Positions 42,028 through 53,887 of a stretch of DNA of 64,000 nucleotides are shown here, piece by piece. The notes under the pieces were generated by a model. That model was given only the letters and a program-made list of their open reading frames with translations, searched no databases and was not told the DNA's origin. Position numbers and translations under genes: made by a program. Origin of the DNA: Bacteroides sp. OM05-12 (GTDB lineage: Bacteria > Bacteroidota > Bacteroidia > Bacteroidales > Bacteroidaceae); the NCBI RefSeq assembly GCF_003438995.1, contig NZ_QSUN01000013.1:37276-101275 (forward strand), in the 5' to 3' direction. Within the stretch, counting starts at the first letter, position 1. Every line of letters begins with the position of its first letter.

Positions 42028-44403
42028 TTATATCTCGAACGTAATGCCCAATGTAGGTAATATCGTTCCGCTTTTTTGCTCGATGTGTTTCATGATATAC
42101 CGGTTTGGGTTGCCCGGGTCTATTTGTCCGGTACTCATAAGGATGTCCTGTTGTTTGAGTTTGCTGTTCGTTATGTTTTGCAAGTCGATATAGAATCCCA
42201 GCATATATTTCTTGATATAAAAGGTCTTGTCTATGCGGATGTCGAGTTGGGCGAAAGCGGGAAGGCGTTCCGAATTGTATCTGCTGTAATCATAATAAGG
42301 ACGCCCCTGAGCATTCCATGCCGTGACAAGAGAGGATTTATCCGTGTCATAAGGAGTATAGGGTGCTCCGCCTATGCAACTCACTTTCGCTCCGAAGCTC
42401 CAGTTATGAGGGAAGTTATAAGTCCCGCTCAGGTTGAAGATGAAACGGTTATCCCATGCGGAAGCTATGTACCGGTTGTCTTTCCCATTACGGTATTCGC
42501 TTTTAAACAGCGTGAAGGAAGAAGCCATGTTGAATTTACCCGCAACGAGCCATTTTAAAAGAATCTCCAATCCATAAGAACGTCCTTCGGCAATGGATGA
42601 CAGCAGTTCATTACCGATAACTCCATAATCGTTTCCCTTGCATACAAGCGGGATGCTGTCTGCCACAGAGAAAGGTACGTGGTGATATTTCTTGTAAAAG
42701 CCTTCCACTGATGCCTGAAACTTTTCACCTAAACGGTAAGATATGCCCAGACTGCTTTGGTCTACGTCCATATACTTCAGGTCTTTATTGATAAGTTTAC
42801 CTGATTCTTTAAATCCGAGTGATGTGTATGGTGGAAGTTGATAATATCGCCCTACGCTACCGCTAAGATAGATATTGTTAAATACCCGGTAAGAGAGTGA
42901 GAGGCGCGGGGATAGCTGCTTGTAGAGCCTGTTCATTTGTGATGAATAATTGTTAGCGTCACTCCGTACTCCGAGAGAAGCGGTGAAACGCTCTTCAGGG
43001 CTCTCATAGGTAATTGTACCGAAGAATCCCCACTTCATCATGTTCAGGCGCGTATGATATTCGAATATATATTCTTGTTCGATATAAACCTTTTGGTAAG
43101 AGGTGTTTTGATATTGTGCATAGTCCAGATTGACACCTGCATTCAGTTTCCATAGGCCGAAAGTGGAGGCGTTTTCAAAGCGTAGCTTTGTCTCTTGCTC
43201 TACGGAGCGCAGGCGTAGAGAGAGATTGTCCGGATTACTTTCGTCATTGTTGGTGTATTTGGTATTCTTATTGTTTAAGTAGCTGTGGCTCAATACTGCC
43301 GTCTGAACGTGTGCTCCTGCATAATGCTTATATACACCGCCTACCGTGAACATATTTTGTTGTATCTTGGGTAGATAACTCAAAATGTATTCGGCGTCTT
43401 CCCCTTTCTCGTCCGTGTTGAGGCGCATATTGTCTATGCCTCCCAGACCTAGAATAGTGAGCTCATGGTGAGGGGAGAAACGGGTCTTTATCTTGAACTG
43501 TGCATCGGTGAAAGTAGGTAGGAACGGGAGTCCCAATACTTTAAACAAAAATTGCAGATAAGACTGCCGGATGGAAACCAGATAAGATGTTTTTTTACCG
43601 ATATGCCCGTTGGAGGCAAGGGATACATTGGAGTAACCCAGCGTGGCTTTCAAGGTATTTTTCTCCATGTCGCCGTCACGTAACTTAAAGTCGAGCACGG
43701 AACTGAGAGCATTGCCTTTTCCGGCAGGAAAAGCACCGGTATAGAAGTTTACTTCACGAATGAGGTCGGCATCGATAATACCGACCGGACCTCCCGATGC
43801 TCCTTCCGTACTGAAATGATTAACGATGGGAATCTCTACTCCATCCAGATAGAAACGGTTCTCCGACGGACCTCCTCCGCGCACTATCAAGTCGTTACGG
43901 TATCCGATAGGGGAAAAGGCTACTCCGGGATAAGACTGTACGATGCGGGAAATGTCACGGTTGGCTCCCGGACTCTTTTCAATCTCTTGCAAACCGATGA
44001 TGCGCAGCCCCACAGGTGTTTCCGGCAGTCGGCGGAAAGTAGAGGCGGTAACACTGACTTCTTTCAGTTCCGTTGCACTTTCCTCCATCTCTGCATTGAT
44101 ATTCAAATCTTTCGTCGATAAAATGTATTCCGGTGTGATAAGAGTCTTATATCCTAAGGTGGATATTTGCAGACGGTAAATTCCGGGAGGAACGTTTTCA
44201 ATTCGGAAATTACCTACGGAATCCGTTATAGCTCCCATGCCTGTGCCATAAATCAGTACAGTGGCATAGGGCAGCGGTTCTCTTTTGTTTTTATCGATTA
44301 TATTTCCTTTAATCAGGTGTTTTGTTTGTGCATGACCGGTAGTCGGTATGCTTAGGAGAAGACAGCATAGAAAACAGATATACAGTAATTTATTCATTGT
44401 CAA
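42028..44403 (-). CDS. TonB-dependent receptor with carboxypeptidase-regulatory-like domain
   Basis: This is an outer-membrane active-transport receptor of 791 residues. The signal peptide (LLSIPTTGHAQ) is followed by a CarboxypepD_reg-like domain (IKGNIIDKNKREPLPYATV), a plug domain (RDISRIVQSYPGVAFSPIGYRNDLIVRGGGPSENRFYLDG) and a barrel ending in TLGITFEI. No SusD partner is adjacent, so it is more likely a metal-complex or small-molecule receptor than a SusC. The ligand cannot be read from sequence. A -7 element is seen at 44418-44425 on the minus strand, leaving a very short leader. Confidence 0.92.
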   Translation of the reverse strand: MTMNKLLYICFLCCLLLSIPTTGHAQTKHLIKGNIIDKNKREPLPYATVLIYGTGMGAITDSVGNFRIENVPPGIYRLQISTLGYKTLITPEYILSTKDLNINAEMEESATELKEVSVTASTFRRLPETPVGLRIIGLQEIEKSPGANRDISRIVQSYPGVAFSPIGYRNDLIVRGGGPSENRFYLDGVEIPIVNHFSTEGASGGPVGIIDADLIREVNFYTGAFPAGKGNALSSVLDFKLRDGDMEKNTLKATLGYSNVSLASNGHIGKKTSYLVSIRQSYLQFLFKVLGLPFLPTFTDAQFKIKTRFSPHHELTILGLGGIDNMRLNTDEKGEDAEYILSYLPKIQQNMFTVGGVYKHYAGAHVQTAVLSHSYLNNKNTKYTNNDESNPDNLSLRLRSVEQETKLRFENASTFGLWKLNAGVNLDYAQYQNTSYQKVYIEQEYIFEYHTRLNMMKWGFFGTITYESPEERFTASLGVRSDANNYSSQMNRLYKQLSPRLSLSYRVFNNIYLSGSVGRYYQLPPYTSLGFKESGKLINKDLKYMDVDQSSLGISYRLGEKFQASVEGFYKKYHHVPFSVADSIPLVCKGNDYGVIGNELLSSIAEGRSYGLEILLKWLVAGKFNMASSFTLFKSEYRNGKDNRYIASAWDNRFIFNLSGTYNFPHNWSFGAKVSCIGGAPYTPYDTDKSSLVTAWNAQGRPYYDYSRYNSERLPAFAQLDIRIDKTFYIKKYMLGFYIDLQNITNSKLKQQDILMSTGQIDPGNPNRYIMKHIEQKSGTILPTLGITFEI

Positions 44404-44482
44404 ATGTTTTATTGAGGCAAAAGTAATAATAATTATCTCCTTATTTAATGTTTAAACAGATAAATTTGTTCACTCAAAGAGA

Positions 44483-44513
44483 TTTGTGTACGTAATAACT
44501 ATTCGTATCTTTG
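44483..44513 (+). promoter_or_regulatory. Bacteroidetes promoter of the esterase gene
   Basis: TTTG (44483-44486), a 19-base spacer and TATCTTTG (44506-44513) match the housekeeping promoter form exactly. The predicted start near 44520 rules out translation from an ATG at 44511. Confidence 0.75.
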
Positions 44514-44549
44514 TGCGGGATAGATAGTTATAATTTAAAATCTGTAAAT

Positions 44550-45374
44550 ATGAATGCAAAACATTATTTGTTGACGAGAAAGAGCCTTCTTTTAGGCTTT
44601 ATGTTATTGTGTGCCGTCATTGCAAAGGCGGGAAGGGTGGATACGGTTATGGTAAAAAGCCTTTCAATGAATAAGGACGTGCAGGTAGTGGTGGTGACTC
44701 CTGAGAAGAAAGGAAATTATCCGGTCATTTATCTATTACATGGGTATGGTGGCAATGCAAAGTCATGGATAGAGCTTAAACCGGAATTGCCTAGGATAGC
44801 AGACCGTGACGGGATTATCTTTGTTTGTCCTGACGGTAAGAATAGTTGGTATTGGGATAGTCCGAAGAATCCTCAATACCGTTATGAAACATTCGTGTCC
44901 AAAGAGTTGATAGATTACATTGATAAGAATTATCCGACGGTTGCCGATCGTAAAGCACGTGCCATAGCGGGACTTAGTATGGGAGGGCATGGTGCGATGT
45001 GGATTTCTTTCCGCCATAAGGATATGTTCGGTGCGGCGGGAAGTACCAGTGGAGGTGTTGATATTCGTCCGTTCCCGAATAATTGGGAGATGTCGATGCA
45101 GTTGGGTAAAGAAGCTGATAACCGTGAAGTATGGGAGAATCATACGGTAATAAACCAAATAGACCATTTAAAGAATGGGGACTTGGCTATTATTGTCGAT
45201 TGCGGTTATAAGGACTTCTTCTTTGAGGTAAATAATAAGTTCCATGAAAAGCTATTGGAATATAAGATCGATCACGACTTTATTGTGCGTCCGGGTGCTC
45301 ATACCGGTGAGTATTGGAAGAACTCCATTGACTATCAGATCTTATTCTTTAAGAACTTCTTTAATAGACGATAA
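44550..45374 (+). CDS. Secreted alpha/beta-hydrolase esterase (Esterase D-like)
   Basis: This begins MNAKHYLLTRKSLLLG and has a signal peptide ending near IAKAG. The fold is that of putative esterases related to S-formylglutathione hydrolase and feruloyl esterase: oxyanion motif YLLHGYGGNA, nucleophile S143 in AGLSMGGHGA, acid near DCGYKDFFF and His in RPGAHTGEYW. It is 274 residues. The start is set by the promoter at 44483-44513. It is divergent from the TonB receptor and has a terminator that overlaps the end of the S41 gene on the other strand. Likely a periplasmic carbohydrate or acyl esterase; substrate unknown. Confidence 0.9.
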   Translation: MNAKHYLLTRKSLLLGFMLLCAVIAKAGRVDTVMVKSLSMNKDVQVVVVTPEKKGNYPVIYLLHGYGGNAKSWIELKPELPRIADRDGIIFVCPDGKNSWYWDSPKNPQYRYETFVSKELIDYIDKNYPTVADRKARAIAGLSMGGHGAMWISFRHKDMFGAAGSTSGGVDIRPFPNNWEMSMQLGKEADNREVWENHTVINQIDHLKNGDLAIIVDCGYKDFFFEVNNKFHEKLLEYKIDHDFIVRPGAHTGEYWKNSIDYQILFFKNFFNRR

Positions 45375-45379
45375 CGGGT

Positions 45380-46816
45380 TTAGCGGGGTGTGAGCAGCAT
45401 CCCGTTTCTTTTTCCTTTTTTCCTGTCCATCGAGTTACCGATATATTTGAGTTGCGATTTCAGTTGACGGTTTAAGATAGCTTTTGTTTCATTCTTTTCT
45501 TCCTCTTCCGTTTCCAGTCCGGGAATACTTCCGGTTGTGACCAATGTCAAAGTATTCTTCAGCAGGTATTCGTTTGTATCTCCCAATGGTTGAAGTGCAT
45601 CGACCAATTTGGCATTATCCGCTTCATTTAATTCATAGTCGGGAGTCATGCCTTTGAAATAATTGGATTCTCCTTTTGAATTGTTGACGATAGCTACTAT
45701 CGGGTGCAAAATTATACCGGGAAATTCTTCTGTCTTAATGGGCAGGGAGGCTACATTCTTACCTTCGGTTTTTGTACCGATGAGCTTTATCTCCATATAA
45801 GGTCGAAGACAGTTGATAACGGCTTCTGAGGCCGATGCGGTTTGGTCTGTTACGATAACATAAAGCCGGCTAAGGTTGAGGTTGTTCCCACCTGTTAGAT
45901 CTTCTCTTAATGTATAAGTTGTATCTTTGGTTTCGTTCAGGTCATTGAAAGCAAGAGAGCAATATGGTTGCCCTAATTTATCGGCAGGAGCGAGCAGACT
46001 GGCAAGTACTTGTGAACAACTTAGATAGCCTCCCGGATTATATCGCATATCCAGGATAAAGTCATTGACATTGGCCCCTTTGAATCCGGCAAAGATGGAA
46101 CGCATCTGGTTATTATACGTTTCGTCATAAGGGTTATCTGTCGGTCCGGTAGCAAATGCGTTGTACATCATGTAAGCTATGTTTTTTCCTCCGATATGGT
46201 AAACAGTGTCGAGGTAAAACGGATTGTTCTCTATTGGTTGGGATGCGGATACCTTGACGTTGGCGGTATCTTTCCATAAAGCCGTATTATCAATTGTATC
46301 TACTTGAGCGAGTGAAAATTCAGCTTCTGCTCCTTTATATAGATAACCGTAATTGTCTTTTGTTAAAACCTCACCGTTAACAGCAGATATCCAGTTTCCT
46401 CTTTTTATTCCGGCTTTTGCTGCAGGAGAGTCTTTTAAAACAAACAAGACCCGGGCTACCATCTGTTTAGGAGTTTGTGAGGGTTGGAACAGTACGAAAT
46501 CAAATCCGTAAGTCGATTCGCTATCTATGCTACGGCTTTTGGTTTCAATGGTTTCCAGATAAGAATATTTATCACCTTTGCCTTCCTGACATTTGGTAGA
46601 TAACAGGCTTTTAAAGAAATCTTCCGGTACTTTGAAGAAGTCCAGCTTACTTTCTTCCGGCATATCGTAGTACCACAGGTATATGTTATCCATCTGCTCT
46701 TTTATCCATTTATCTTCAGCGATACGTGCTTCGTATTCTCCCGAACGGTCTTCTCCGCAAGAGCATATATATAAGGTAGAGATTGATAGAAGCAGATATA
46801 TAATTTTGGATTTCAT
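45380..46816 (-). CDS. S41-family peptidase lipoprotein (copy 1)
   Basis: This is a 478-residue lipoprotein (lipobox ICSC, Cys 20) of the C-terminal processing peptidase family. A PDZ-like domain lies at about 118-190 (DSPAAKAGIKRGNWISAVNGEVL), followed by the S41 catalytic core with ILDMRYNPGGYLS, the nucleophile S330 in DQTASASEAVI and the Lys in KTEGKNVASL (about 353). It is a clear paralogue of the gene at 62315. A promoter with -7 TAAGTTTG lies at 46852-46845. It should cut or trim envelope proteins; substrate unknown. Confidence 0.92.
   Translation of the reverse strand: MKSKIIYLLLSISTLYICSCGEDRSGEYEARIAEDKWIKEQMDNIYLWYYDMPEESKLDFFKVPEDFFKSLLSTKCQEGKGDKYSYLETIETKSRSIDSESTYGFDFVLFQPSQTPKQMVARVLFVLKDSPAAKAGIKRGNWISAVNGEVLTKDNYGYLYKGAEAEFSLAQVDTIDNTALWKDTANVKVSASQPIENNPFYLDTVYHIGGKNIAYMMYNAFATGPTDNPYDETYNNQMRSIFAGFKGANVNDFILDMRYNPGGYLSCSQVLASLLAPADKLGQPYCSLAFNDLNETKDTTYTLREDLTGGNNLNLSRLYVIVTDQTASASEAVINCLRPYMEIKLIGTKTEGKNVASLPIKTEEFPGIILHPIVAIVNNSKGESNYFKGMTPDYELNEADNAKLVDALQPLGDTNEYLLKNTLTLVTTGSIPGLETEEEEKNETKAILNRQLKSQLKYIGNSMDRKKGKRNGMLLTPR
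45384..45410 (+). terminator. Terminator after the esterase gene
   Basis: CGGGGTG pairs with CATCCCG around a 7-base loop and is followed by TTTCTTTTT. It lies inside the last codons of the convergent S41 peptidase gene. Confidence 0.55.
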
Positions 46817-46844
46817 ATTTCATTCTATTAGTCACATTTCGTTG

Positions 46845-46879
46845 CAAACTTAGGCAAATTTCTTTATTCCTACCACAAA
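46845..46879 (-). promoter_or_regulatory. Promoter of the first S41 peptidase gene
   Basis: On the minus strand TTTG (46879-46876), a 23-base spacer and TAAGTTTG (46852-46845). The -7 element has the same sequence as that of the paralogue at 63712-63719. Confidence 0.55.
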
Positions 46880-46907
46880 TATGGTATAAAAATGCCTATA
46901 TTAGGTT

Positions 46908-46939
46908 ATTGTCCGCCAACTTTATTCCGTCTATCTTTG
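46908..46939 (+). promoter_or_regulatory. Promoter of the cysK-metY operon
   Basis: ATTG (46908-46911), a 20-base spacer and TATCTTTG (46932-46939), predicting a start near 46946, 25 bases before the cysK ATG. Confidence 0.6.
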
Positions 46940-46970
46940 TAACATTAATAATAAACTAAATCGAAATGAT

Positions 46971-47918
46971 ATGGTAAAGATAGCAAAACAGTTAACGGAC
47001 CTGATAGGAAATACTCCATTACTGGAGCTTTCTCATTATAATAAAAGTAAAGAACTGAAGGCAAGTATAATAGCTAAACTTGAGTATTTTAATCCGGCAG
47101 GCAGTGTGAAAGATCGCGTAGCTTTCTCTATGATAGAGGATGCGGAGAAGAAAGGTATTTTAAAACAGAATAGTGTCATTATAGAACCGACGAGTGGTAA
47201 TACGGGGGTAGGACTTGCTTTCGTTGCTGCTGTAAAGAAGTATAAGTTGATATTGACGATGCCTGATACCATGAGTATGGAAAGGCGCAATTTATTGAAG
47301 GCTTTGGGAGCTATAATCGTGCTTACTCCGGGCGTGGAAGGAATGAAAGGCGCGATAGCTAAAGCTGAAGAATTGAAAAAGGAGACACCCGATGCGGTGA
47401 TTCTTCAACAGTTCGAGAATCCTGCCAATCCGGAAATACACAGACATACGACAGGAGAAGAAATTTGGAGGGATACGGATGGAAAAGTTGATATATTTGT
47501 AGCGGGAGTCGGAACAGGAGGAACGATAACCGGTGTGGGAGGAACATTAAAGAAACATAACCCGGAAGTGAAAGTCGTGGCAGTAGAACCATCGGATTCT
47601 CCGGTACTTTCAGGCGGAAAAGCGGGCGCGCACAAAATACAAGGCATAGGAGCCGGATTTGTTCCCGCTATTTATGATGCCAATGTGGTAGACGAAATTA
47701 TACAGGTGGAGAATGATGATGCGATACGTACGGGGAGAGATTTGGCGCAACAGGAAGGACTTTTAGTAGGTATTTCATCGGGAGCTGCTGTTTTTGCAGC
47801 TATGGAATTGGCTCGTCGTCCGGAAAATGCAGGTAAGAATATTGTCGCATTATTGCCGGATACGGGAGAAAGATATTTGTCTACCTTGCTCTATGCCTTT
47901 GACGAATATCCTTTATAA
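46971..47918 (+). CDS. cysK: Cysteine synthase A
   Basis: This PLP enzyme makes cysteine from O-acetylserine and sulfide in the cytoplasm. The 315-residue protein shows the PLP-binding Lys47 in [11 protein letters not shown], the substrate loop [12 protein letters not shown], and the glycine-rich phosphate loop [18 protein letters not shown]. Length and motifs are typical. metY follows after 30 bases, so the operon joins the two sulfide-fixing steps, one for cysteine and one for homocysteine. The start is supported by a good promoter 25 bases upstream. Confidence 0.96.
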   Translation: MVKIAKQLTDLIGNTPLLELSHYNKSKELKASIIAKLEYFNPAGSVKDRVAFSMIEDAEKKGILKQNSVIIEPTSGNTGVGLAFVAAVKKYKLILTMPDTMSMERRNLLKALGAIIVLTPGVEGMKGAIAKAEELKKETPDAVILQQFENPANPEIHRHTTGEEIWRDTDGKVDIFVAGVGTGGTITGVGGTLKKHNPEVKVVAVEPSDSPVLSGGKAGAHKIQGIGAGFVPAIYDANVVDEIIQVENDDAIRTGRDLAQQEGLLVGISSGAAVFAAMELARRPENAGKNIVALLPDTGERYLSTLLYAFDEYPL

Positions 47919-49250
<1,332 letters not shown>

Positions 49251-49259
49251 AATAATTCT

Positions 49260-49304
49260 CATTCCGCATCTATTTATTATATATGTGGAATGTGGCGTTT
49301 TTTT
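49260..49304 (+). terminator. Terminator after metY
   Basis: CATTCCGCAT pairs with ATGTGGAATG (one G-T pair) across a 13-base loop, followed by GGCGTTTTTTT. Confidence 0.75.
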
Positions 49305-49336
49305 ACATATCGTGGCGTAATTAATGAATTATTCTT

Positions 49337-49344
49337 TATCTTTG
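49337..49344 (+). promoter_or_regulatory. -7 element of the PAS sensor kinase gene
   Basis: TATCTTTG, predicting transcription from about 49351. This sets the translation start at 49377 rather than at the in-frame ATG at 49290. Confidence 0.55.
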
Positions 49345-49376
49345 GCAAATCATGTTTTTACTATAATAGCGTTAGA

Positions 49377-52025
49377 ATGAAATGCACGTTTTCTTTAGTA
49401 AACAGGACGACAAGAAGATGCTTGTTGTTGTTACTTGTTTGCCTTTTCCCATTTGTCGTTTATGCGAATACACCTGCTAATGAGGAAGGTGAGTATGTTT
49501 TAGTATTCAATTCCCTTAATTTTAATTTGCCGTGGACGAAAGATATATACTGGGAGATTCATAACCATTTTACGAAGCAAAATATGATGGTGAGGGCTGA
49601 GTCTCTCTCTGTCCCTGTAATCAGGCAGCAAGAACAGGTTGATAAACTATTGGAGGACTTTCGGTTAAAATATACATATCCTCCTTCTGCTGTTGTCTTC
49701 ATAGGTGAACCAGGTTGGATGATATGTCGTGTGCTTTTTGATGATGTATGGAAGGATGTTCCTGTTCTTGTTGTAAATTCATGTGATAGGATTCCTGCTA
49801 CTTTAGATATTATTTATTCGGGAAAACCTATAGGGATTGACGATACTGTGCCTATAAAAGAATGGTGTAGGGTATACAATGTAACCACTCTTAGACAACC
49901 TTATTTTATTCGTGAAACGATTGAATTGATGAAGAATTTGTTGCCGGAAATGAATCAGGTAGCTTTAATAACGGATGAACGGTATGTAAGCTCAAGGGTT
50001 CGTTCTGAAATGGATTCCATAATGAGGAAATTTTATCCTGATTTTGCCTATGCCAGTTTATGTTCCAAAGATTTATCTACTCAGGAATTATTGACTCTAC
50101 TGAAGGAATATGATAAGAAAACAGGAATTATTTATTATTCATGGTTCAATACACAGACAAAGGATGACAGTTCTTATTTGTTTGACCATATACAGGAGAT
50201 AATAAATGATTTCTCCGATTCACCTTTATTTCTTCTTACCCCTCAGGATCTTTCGCGTAATAAATTTGCAGGGGGACATTATGTCTCTACAGCGGTATTT
50301 GGTAGTACCATTGTGCAAACACTTGATGAAATCTTATCAGGAACACCTGCCCGGGATATTGAGCAACGTCAGATAATAGGACGGGATTCTTCTTTTCTCA
50401 GTTATCCTAATCTGATATTCCATAAGATAGATCCGGCATTATACCCTTCTGATGCCGTATATTTCAATGCACCGGTTTCTTTCTATGAGTTATATCATGA
50501 AAAGATTTGGTTTACATTGATTATCTTGGCTTTTATTGTTTCTGGACTTTTGCTTTATATTCATATGTTGTCAAAGTCAAGAAAAATAGAAATGAAAAAC
50601 CGTAACTATTTCGAGTCTTTGCTAAATGAATTACCGATAGCAGTGACGGTAAAAAGTATAGATAATAGTTTTAGATATACTTTCTGGAATAAGAAAGCTA
50701 CGGAGGTATTACAGTATGACTCGTCAGAAGTTCGTGGACAGAACTATAATTTCTATAAGGATCGTGTCATGGCTCATGATCTGCAGGTTCTGGATACGGA
50801 AGTTGCTTGTACGGGAAAAGCTGTTGAATCGGTAAAATGTTATGAAAGAGAACAGGGAAATATTTATTTGCAGATTGTAAAAAAGATAATTAATAACCAG
50901 GAAAATAAGCAAAGATTGATTAGTACGGCAATAGATTTGACAGAGATTTATAAGAATCGTTTGGATCTGAAATTGTTGAATAAGAAATATGAATTAGTTC
51001 TGAAAGCTGCCAAATTATACTCTTGTTCTATTGATTTAAAAACACAAGTGATAGAGGTAACGAATAGGGAAGATGTTGCACTTGCGGAATATTGGACATG
51101 GATACATCCGGAAGATGTTGAAGCGGTAAAGATGAAATATGATGCTTTGCTGAAAGGTGAGATAGAGGAGCTATACCATGAATATCGGATGTTTGAGCGT
51201 GAAACGGAAAAGTATATTTGGGTTGCCACATTTGCATTAGTCGGAGAATGGGATGAAAAAGGTACTCCGGAAATGGTGGTTGGTGCGTCTATGGATATAG
51301 ATGAACGCAAAAAAATGGAGTTTGAACTGATTCAGGCAAAAGAAAAAGCTGAGGCTTCCAACAAACTGAAATCTGCGTTTCTTGCTAATATGAGTCATGA
51401 AATACGTACACCATTGAATGCGATTGTTGGTTTTTCCAACCTGTTGTCTGAAGAGGAGGATGAGTCTTGCAAGCGTGAGTATATAAAGATTATCAATAAC
51501 AATAGTGAGTTGTTGCTGCAATTAATCAATGATATATTAGATTTATCCAAGATTGAAGCCAGTGTGATTGAGTTTCATTTTGAAGATGTGGAACTAAATC
51601 AAATAATGGCGGAAATTGAGCAAACGGCTCGTCTTCGTCTGAAGAGTGATGATGTACAACTGGAGTTTGTGGGGGGATTGCCTGAGTATGTTTTCCATAC
51701 AGATCGTAATCGCTTCATGCAGTTAATCCTAAATCTGATAACCAATGCCATTAAGTTTACAGACAAGGGGCATATTAGTTTCGGGTATAAAATGAAAGAC
51801 AATGATAATCTTTATTTCTATGTATCGGATAGCGGACGTGGTATCCCTAAAGACCAACAACTTTTAATCTTTGATCGTTTTGTGAAATTAGATGCCTGCG
51901 TTCCCGGAACAGGTCTCGGACTTTCTATTTGTAAGACAATTGTTGAAAAGTTGGGTGGTAGTATCGGCGTTGAATCTGAAGAAGGAGTAGGGACAACATT
52001 CTGGTTTACTTTACCTGCCAGATAA
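49377..52025 (+). CDS. Membrane sensor histidine kinase with periplasmic ABC-binding-like and PAS domains
   Basis: This is an 882-residue sensor. After a signal anchor ([16 protein letters not shown]) there is a large periplasmic domain (about 35-375) that resembles the ABC_sub_bind family ([43 protein letters not shown]). Then come a membrane helix ([22 protein letters not shown]), one or two PAS domains, a HisKA domain with the phospho-acceptor in [20 protein letters not shown], and an HATPase domain ([24 protein letters not shown]). It ends there, with no receiver. The only nearby response regulator is the LuxR-type gene at 53173, on the opposite strand beyond mnmA; whether they are partners is unknown. 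Confidence 0.9.
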   Translation: MKCTFSLVNRTTRRCLLLLLVCLFPFVVYANTPANEEGEYVLVFNSLNFNLPWTKDIYWEIHNHFTKQNMMVRAESLSVPVIRQQEQVDKLLEDFRLKYTYPPSAVVFIGEPGWMICRVLFDDVWKDVPVLVVNSCDRIPATLDIIYSGKPIGIDDTVPIKEWCRVYNVTTLRQPYFIRETIELMKNLLPEMNQVALITDERYVSSRVRSEMDSIMRKFYPDFAYASLCSKDLSTQELLTLLKEYDKKTGIIYYSWFNTQTKDDSSYLFDHIQEIINDFSDSPLFLLTPQDLSRNKFAGGHYVSTAVFGSTIVQTLDEILSGTPARDIEQRQIIGRDSSFLSYPNLIFHKIDPALYPSDAVYFNAPVSFYELYHEKIWFTLIILAFIVSGLLLYIHMLSKSRKIEMKNRNYFESLLNELPIAVTVKSIDNSFRYTFWNKKATEVLQYDSSEVRGQNYNFYKDRVMAHDLQVLDTEVACTGKAVESVKCYEREQGNIYLQIVKKIINNQENKQRLISTAIDLTEIYKNRLDLKLLNKKYELVLKAAKLYSCSIDLKTQVIEVTNREDVALAEYWTWIHPEDVEAVKMKYDALLKGEIEELYHEYRMFERETEKYIWVATFALVGEWDEKGTPEMVVGASMDIDERKKMEFELIQAKEKAEASNKLKSAFLANMSHEIRTPLNAIVGFSNLLSEEEDESCKREYIKIINNNSELLLQLINDILDLSKIEASVIEFHFEDVELNQIMAEIEQTARLRLKSDDVQLEFVGGLPEYVFHTDRNRFMQLILNLITNAIKFTDKGHISFGYKMKDNDNLYFYVSDSGRGIPKDQQLLIFDRFVKLDACVPGTGLGLSICKTIVEKLGGSIGVESEEGVGTTFWFTLPAR

Positions 52026-52111
52026 ATCTTATGAAGATTATCCGGCATTATTCTTCCTTTGGAAATATACGAGGACTGAAAGCGCAATATATTTGGATTG
52101 TTTGATAAGAA

Positions 52112-53173
52112 TTATTGTATTTCTCCACTTCCGATACATAACCGGTGTTCCGCATCGTAAATCACTCCGAATTGTCCGGCAGCTATTCCTTGTAAGGGCT
52201 TGGAAGATTCAATTTTGTAAACGCCATTCTCTTTGTATAGCTTTCCGTGAGTAAACTTCGGGGTGTGTCTTATTTTGAAAGTTATATCAATGGGGTGTGA
52301 TGTCTCATTCCAAGGATTGTCCGTAATAAAGTGAAAATCATGTATTGTGAAATGATTGCCATATTGTGCTTCGGCATCAAATCCTTTTGATACGTAGATG
52401 ATATTCTCGTTTATATCCTTTTTAATGACATACCATGGACCTCCGCCAAAGCCTAATCCGTGACGTTGTCCGATGGTATGAAACCAAAATCCTTTATGGC
52501 GACCAATCTTCTTTCCTGTTTCCAGCTCAATAACGTCTCCTTCTTTCTCGCCGAGATAGCGGCGTATGAAATCGTTATAGTTGATCTTTCCCAGAAAACA
52601 GATACCTTGACTGTCTTTTCTTTTTGCTGTGGCTATGCCTGTACTTTCAGCAATGGCTCTGACTTCACTTTTCATAAGATGGCCGATAGGAAACATCAGT
52701 TTGGATACCTGTAAGTAATCTATTTGTGCCAGGAAGTCGGTTTGGTCCTTTACCGGATCTTTAGCGGTAGATAACCATGTCTTTCCACCTGTTTCGGTAG
52801 TTGTAGCATAATGTCCGGTCGCTGTTTTATCGAAACCGTTACCGCATTTTTGTTCGAAACATCCGAATTTGATTAGTTTGTTGCACATCACGTCGGGATT
52901 AGGCGTCAGTCCACGACGCACTTTATCAATAGTGTATGCCACCACACTATCCCAATATTCACGGTGTAAATCGATGATTTCCAAAGGACAGCCATATTTG
53001 CGGGCTACGAGTGTAGCCATTTCAATATCTTCTTCCGAAGTACAATTTAATCCTTCTTCTTCATCTGCACCAATCTTTATATAAAATAAGGTAGGTGTAT
53101 AACCTGACTCTTTTAGGAGATGGACTACAACGGAGCTGTCTACACCTCCGGATATTAATGTTGCTATGTTCAT
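52112..53173 (-). CDS. mnmA: tRNA-specific 2-thiouridylase MnmA
   Basis: This enzyme thiolates the wobble uridine 34 of tRNAs for Lys, Glu and Gln. It has the PP-loop SGGVDSSVV (residues 8-16), the catalytic Cys in [13 protein letters not shown], the second Cys in [12 protein letters not shown] and the tRNA-binding region [19 protein letters not shown]. Length is 353. Its ATG shares one base with the stop of the upstream response regulator (TAATG), so the two are translationally coupled, an odd pairing. Bacteroidetes often carry more than one MnmA-like gene; whether this is the main one is not visible. Confidence 0.94.
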   Translation of the reverse strand: MNIATLISGGVDSSVVVHLLKESGYTPTLFYIKIGADEEEGLNCTSEEDIEMATLVARKYGCPLEIIDLHREYWDSVVAYTIDKVRRGLTPNPDVMCNKLIKFGCFEQKCGNGFDKTATGHYATTTETGGKTWLSTAKDPVKDQTDFLAQIDYLQVSKLMFPIGHLMKSEVRAIAESTGIATAKRKDSQGICFLGKINYNDFIRRYLGEKEGDVIELETGKKIGRHKGFWFHTIGQRHGLGFGGGPWYVIKKDINENIIYVSKGFDAEAQYGNHFTIHDFHFITDNPWNETSHPIDITFKIRHTPKFTHGKLYKENGVYKIESSKPLQGIAAGQFGVIYDAEHRLCIGSGEIQ

Positions 53174-53820
53174 TAGATATAATATTCTGCTAAATTTACA
53201 ATTCCGGCTCTCATTGCGTATTTTGTGGCTTCATGCACATTATTGACTTCCAGCTTACGGAAAATATTTTTTCGGTGTGTGTTTATGGTATGGAAACTAA
53301 GATTGCGTTCGGATGCTATTTCTTTGGTAGTTTTGCCGAGAGCTATTTCTTTGAGAATTTCTTTTTCCGTATTCGTTAGCGTATGATCCTGAATGGTGAT
53401 ATTGCGTTTACCATTTAAGAGCAGGTTTCCTACATGATTACATATAAATCGGTTATGGTGCAGAATACACTGTAATGCAGTAAGTATCTCTTCTTTGGAG
53501 CAGTCTTTCATGACAACACTGAATGAGAGACTGCCAAGCAAAATGCGTCGTAAAAAATCCTCGCTTAAATCGTCCGAAAACAGTAACCAACTTACTTTAG
53601 GGAAACGTTCTTTCAGTATAATCAATTCCTCAATGCCGGAAAAGTCGAAGAGAGTATAATCAATGATTACTACCGCTTCCGACTTTTCTTTAAGTGCTTT
53701 TATCAGTTCGGATTTGTTCTCCGCTTCAGTGATGGGACCGATACCTTTAATCCCGCTAAGCATGAATAACATTCCCGCCTTAGTGATGTCCTGATTATCC
53801 GCTATGATATAATCCCTCAT
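53173..53820 (-). CDS. LuxR-type response regulator
   Basis: This is a two-domain DNA-binding regulator of about 215 residues. The receiver (about 1-120, phospho-acceptor D54 in [10 protein letters not shown]) is followed by a LuxR helix-turn-helix ([43 protein letters not shown]). The ATG at 53820 is chosen because a promoter -7 element (TATTTTTG, 53849-53842) predicts transcription from about 53835, downstream of the other in-frame ATG at 53844. It overlaps mnmA by one base. The target genes are unknown. A sensor kinase lacking a receiver is encoded nearby on the other strand (49377). Confidence 0.9.
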   Translation of the reverse strand: MRDYIIADNQDITKAGMLFMLSGIKGIGPITEAENKSELIKALKEKSEAVVIIDYTLFDFSGIEELIILKERFPKVSWLLFSDDLSEDFLRRILLGSLSFSVVMKDCSKEEILTALQCILHHNRFICNHVGNLLLNGKRNITIQDHTLTNTEKEILKEIALGKTTKEIASERNLSFHTINTHRKNIFRKLEVNNVHEATKYAMRAGIVNLAEYYI

Positions 53821-53841
53821 ATTCTCGATTGTATTATGAGG

Positions 53842-53849
53842 CAAAAATA
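53842..53849 (-). promoter_or_regulatory. -7 element of the response regulator-mnmA operon
   Basis: CAAAAATA on the plus strand reads TATTTTTG on the minus strand. It places the transcription start about 15 bases before the chosen ATG at 53820. Confidence 0.5.
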
Positions 53850-53887
53850 GAGAATAAATTCTGAATTATGATTTCCTCATTCTGAAA

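Noticed and set aside
49290..49376. Extended N-terminus of the PAS sensor kinase
   Set aside because: The -7 element at 49337-49344 lies inside this segment, so transcription starts after it; 49377 with its signal anchor is the likely start.
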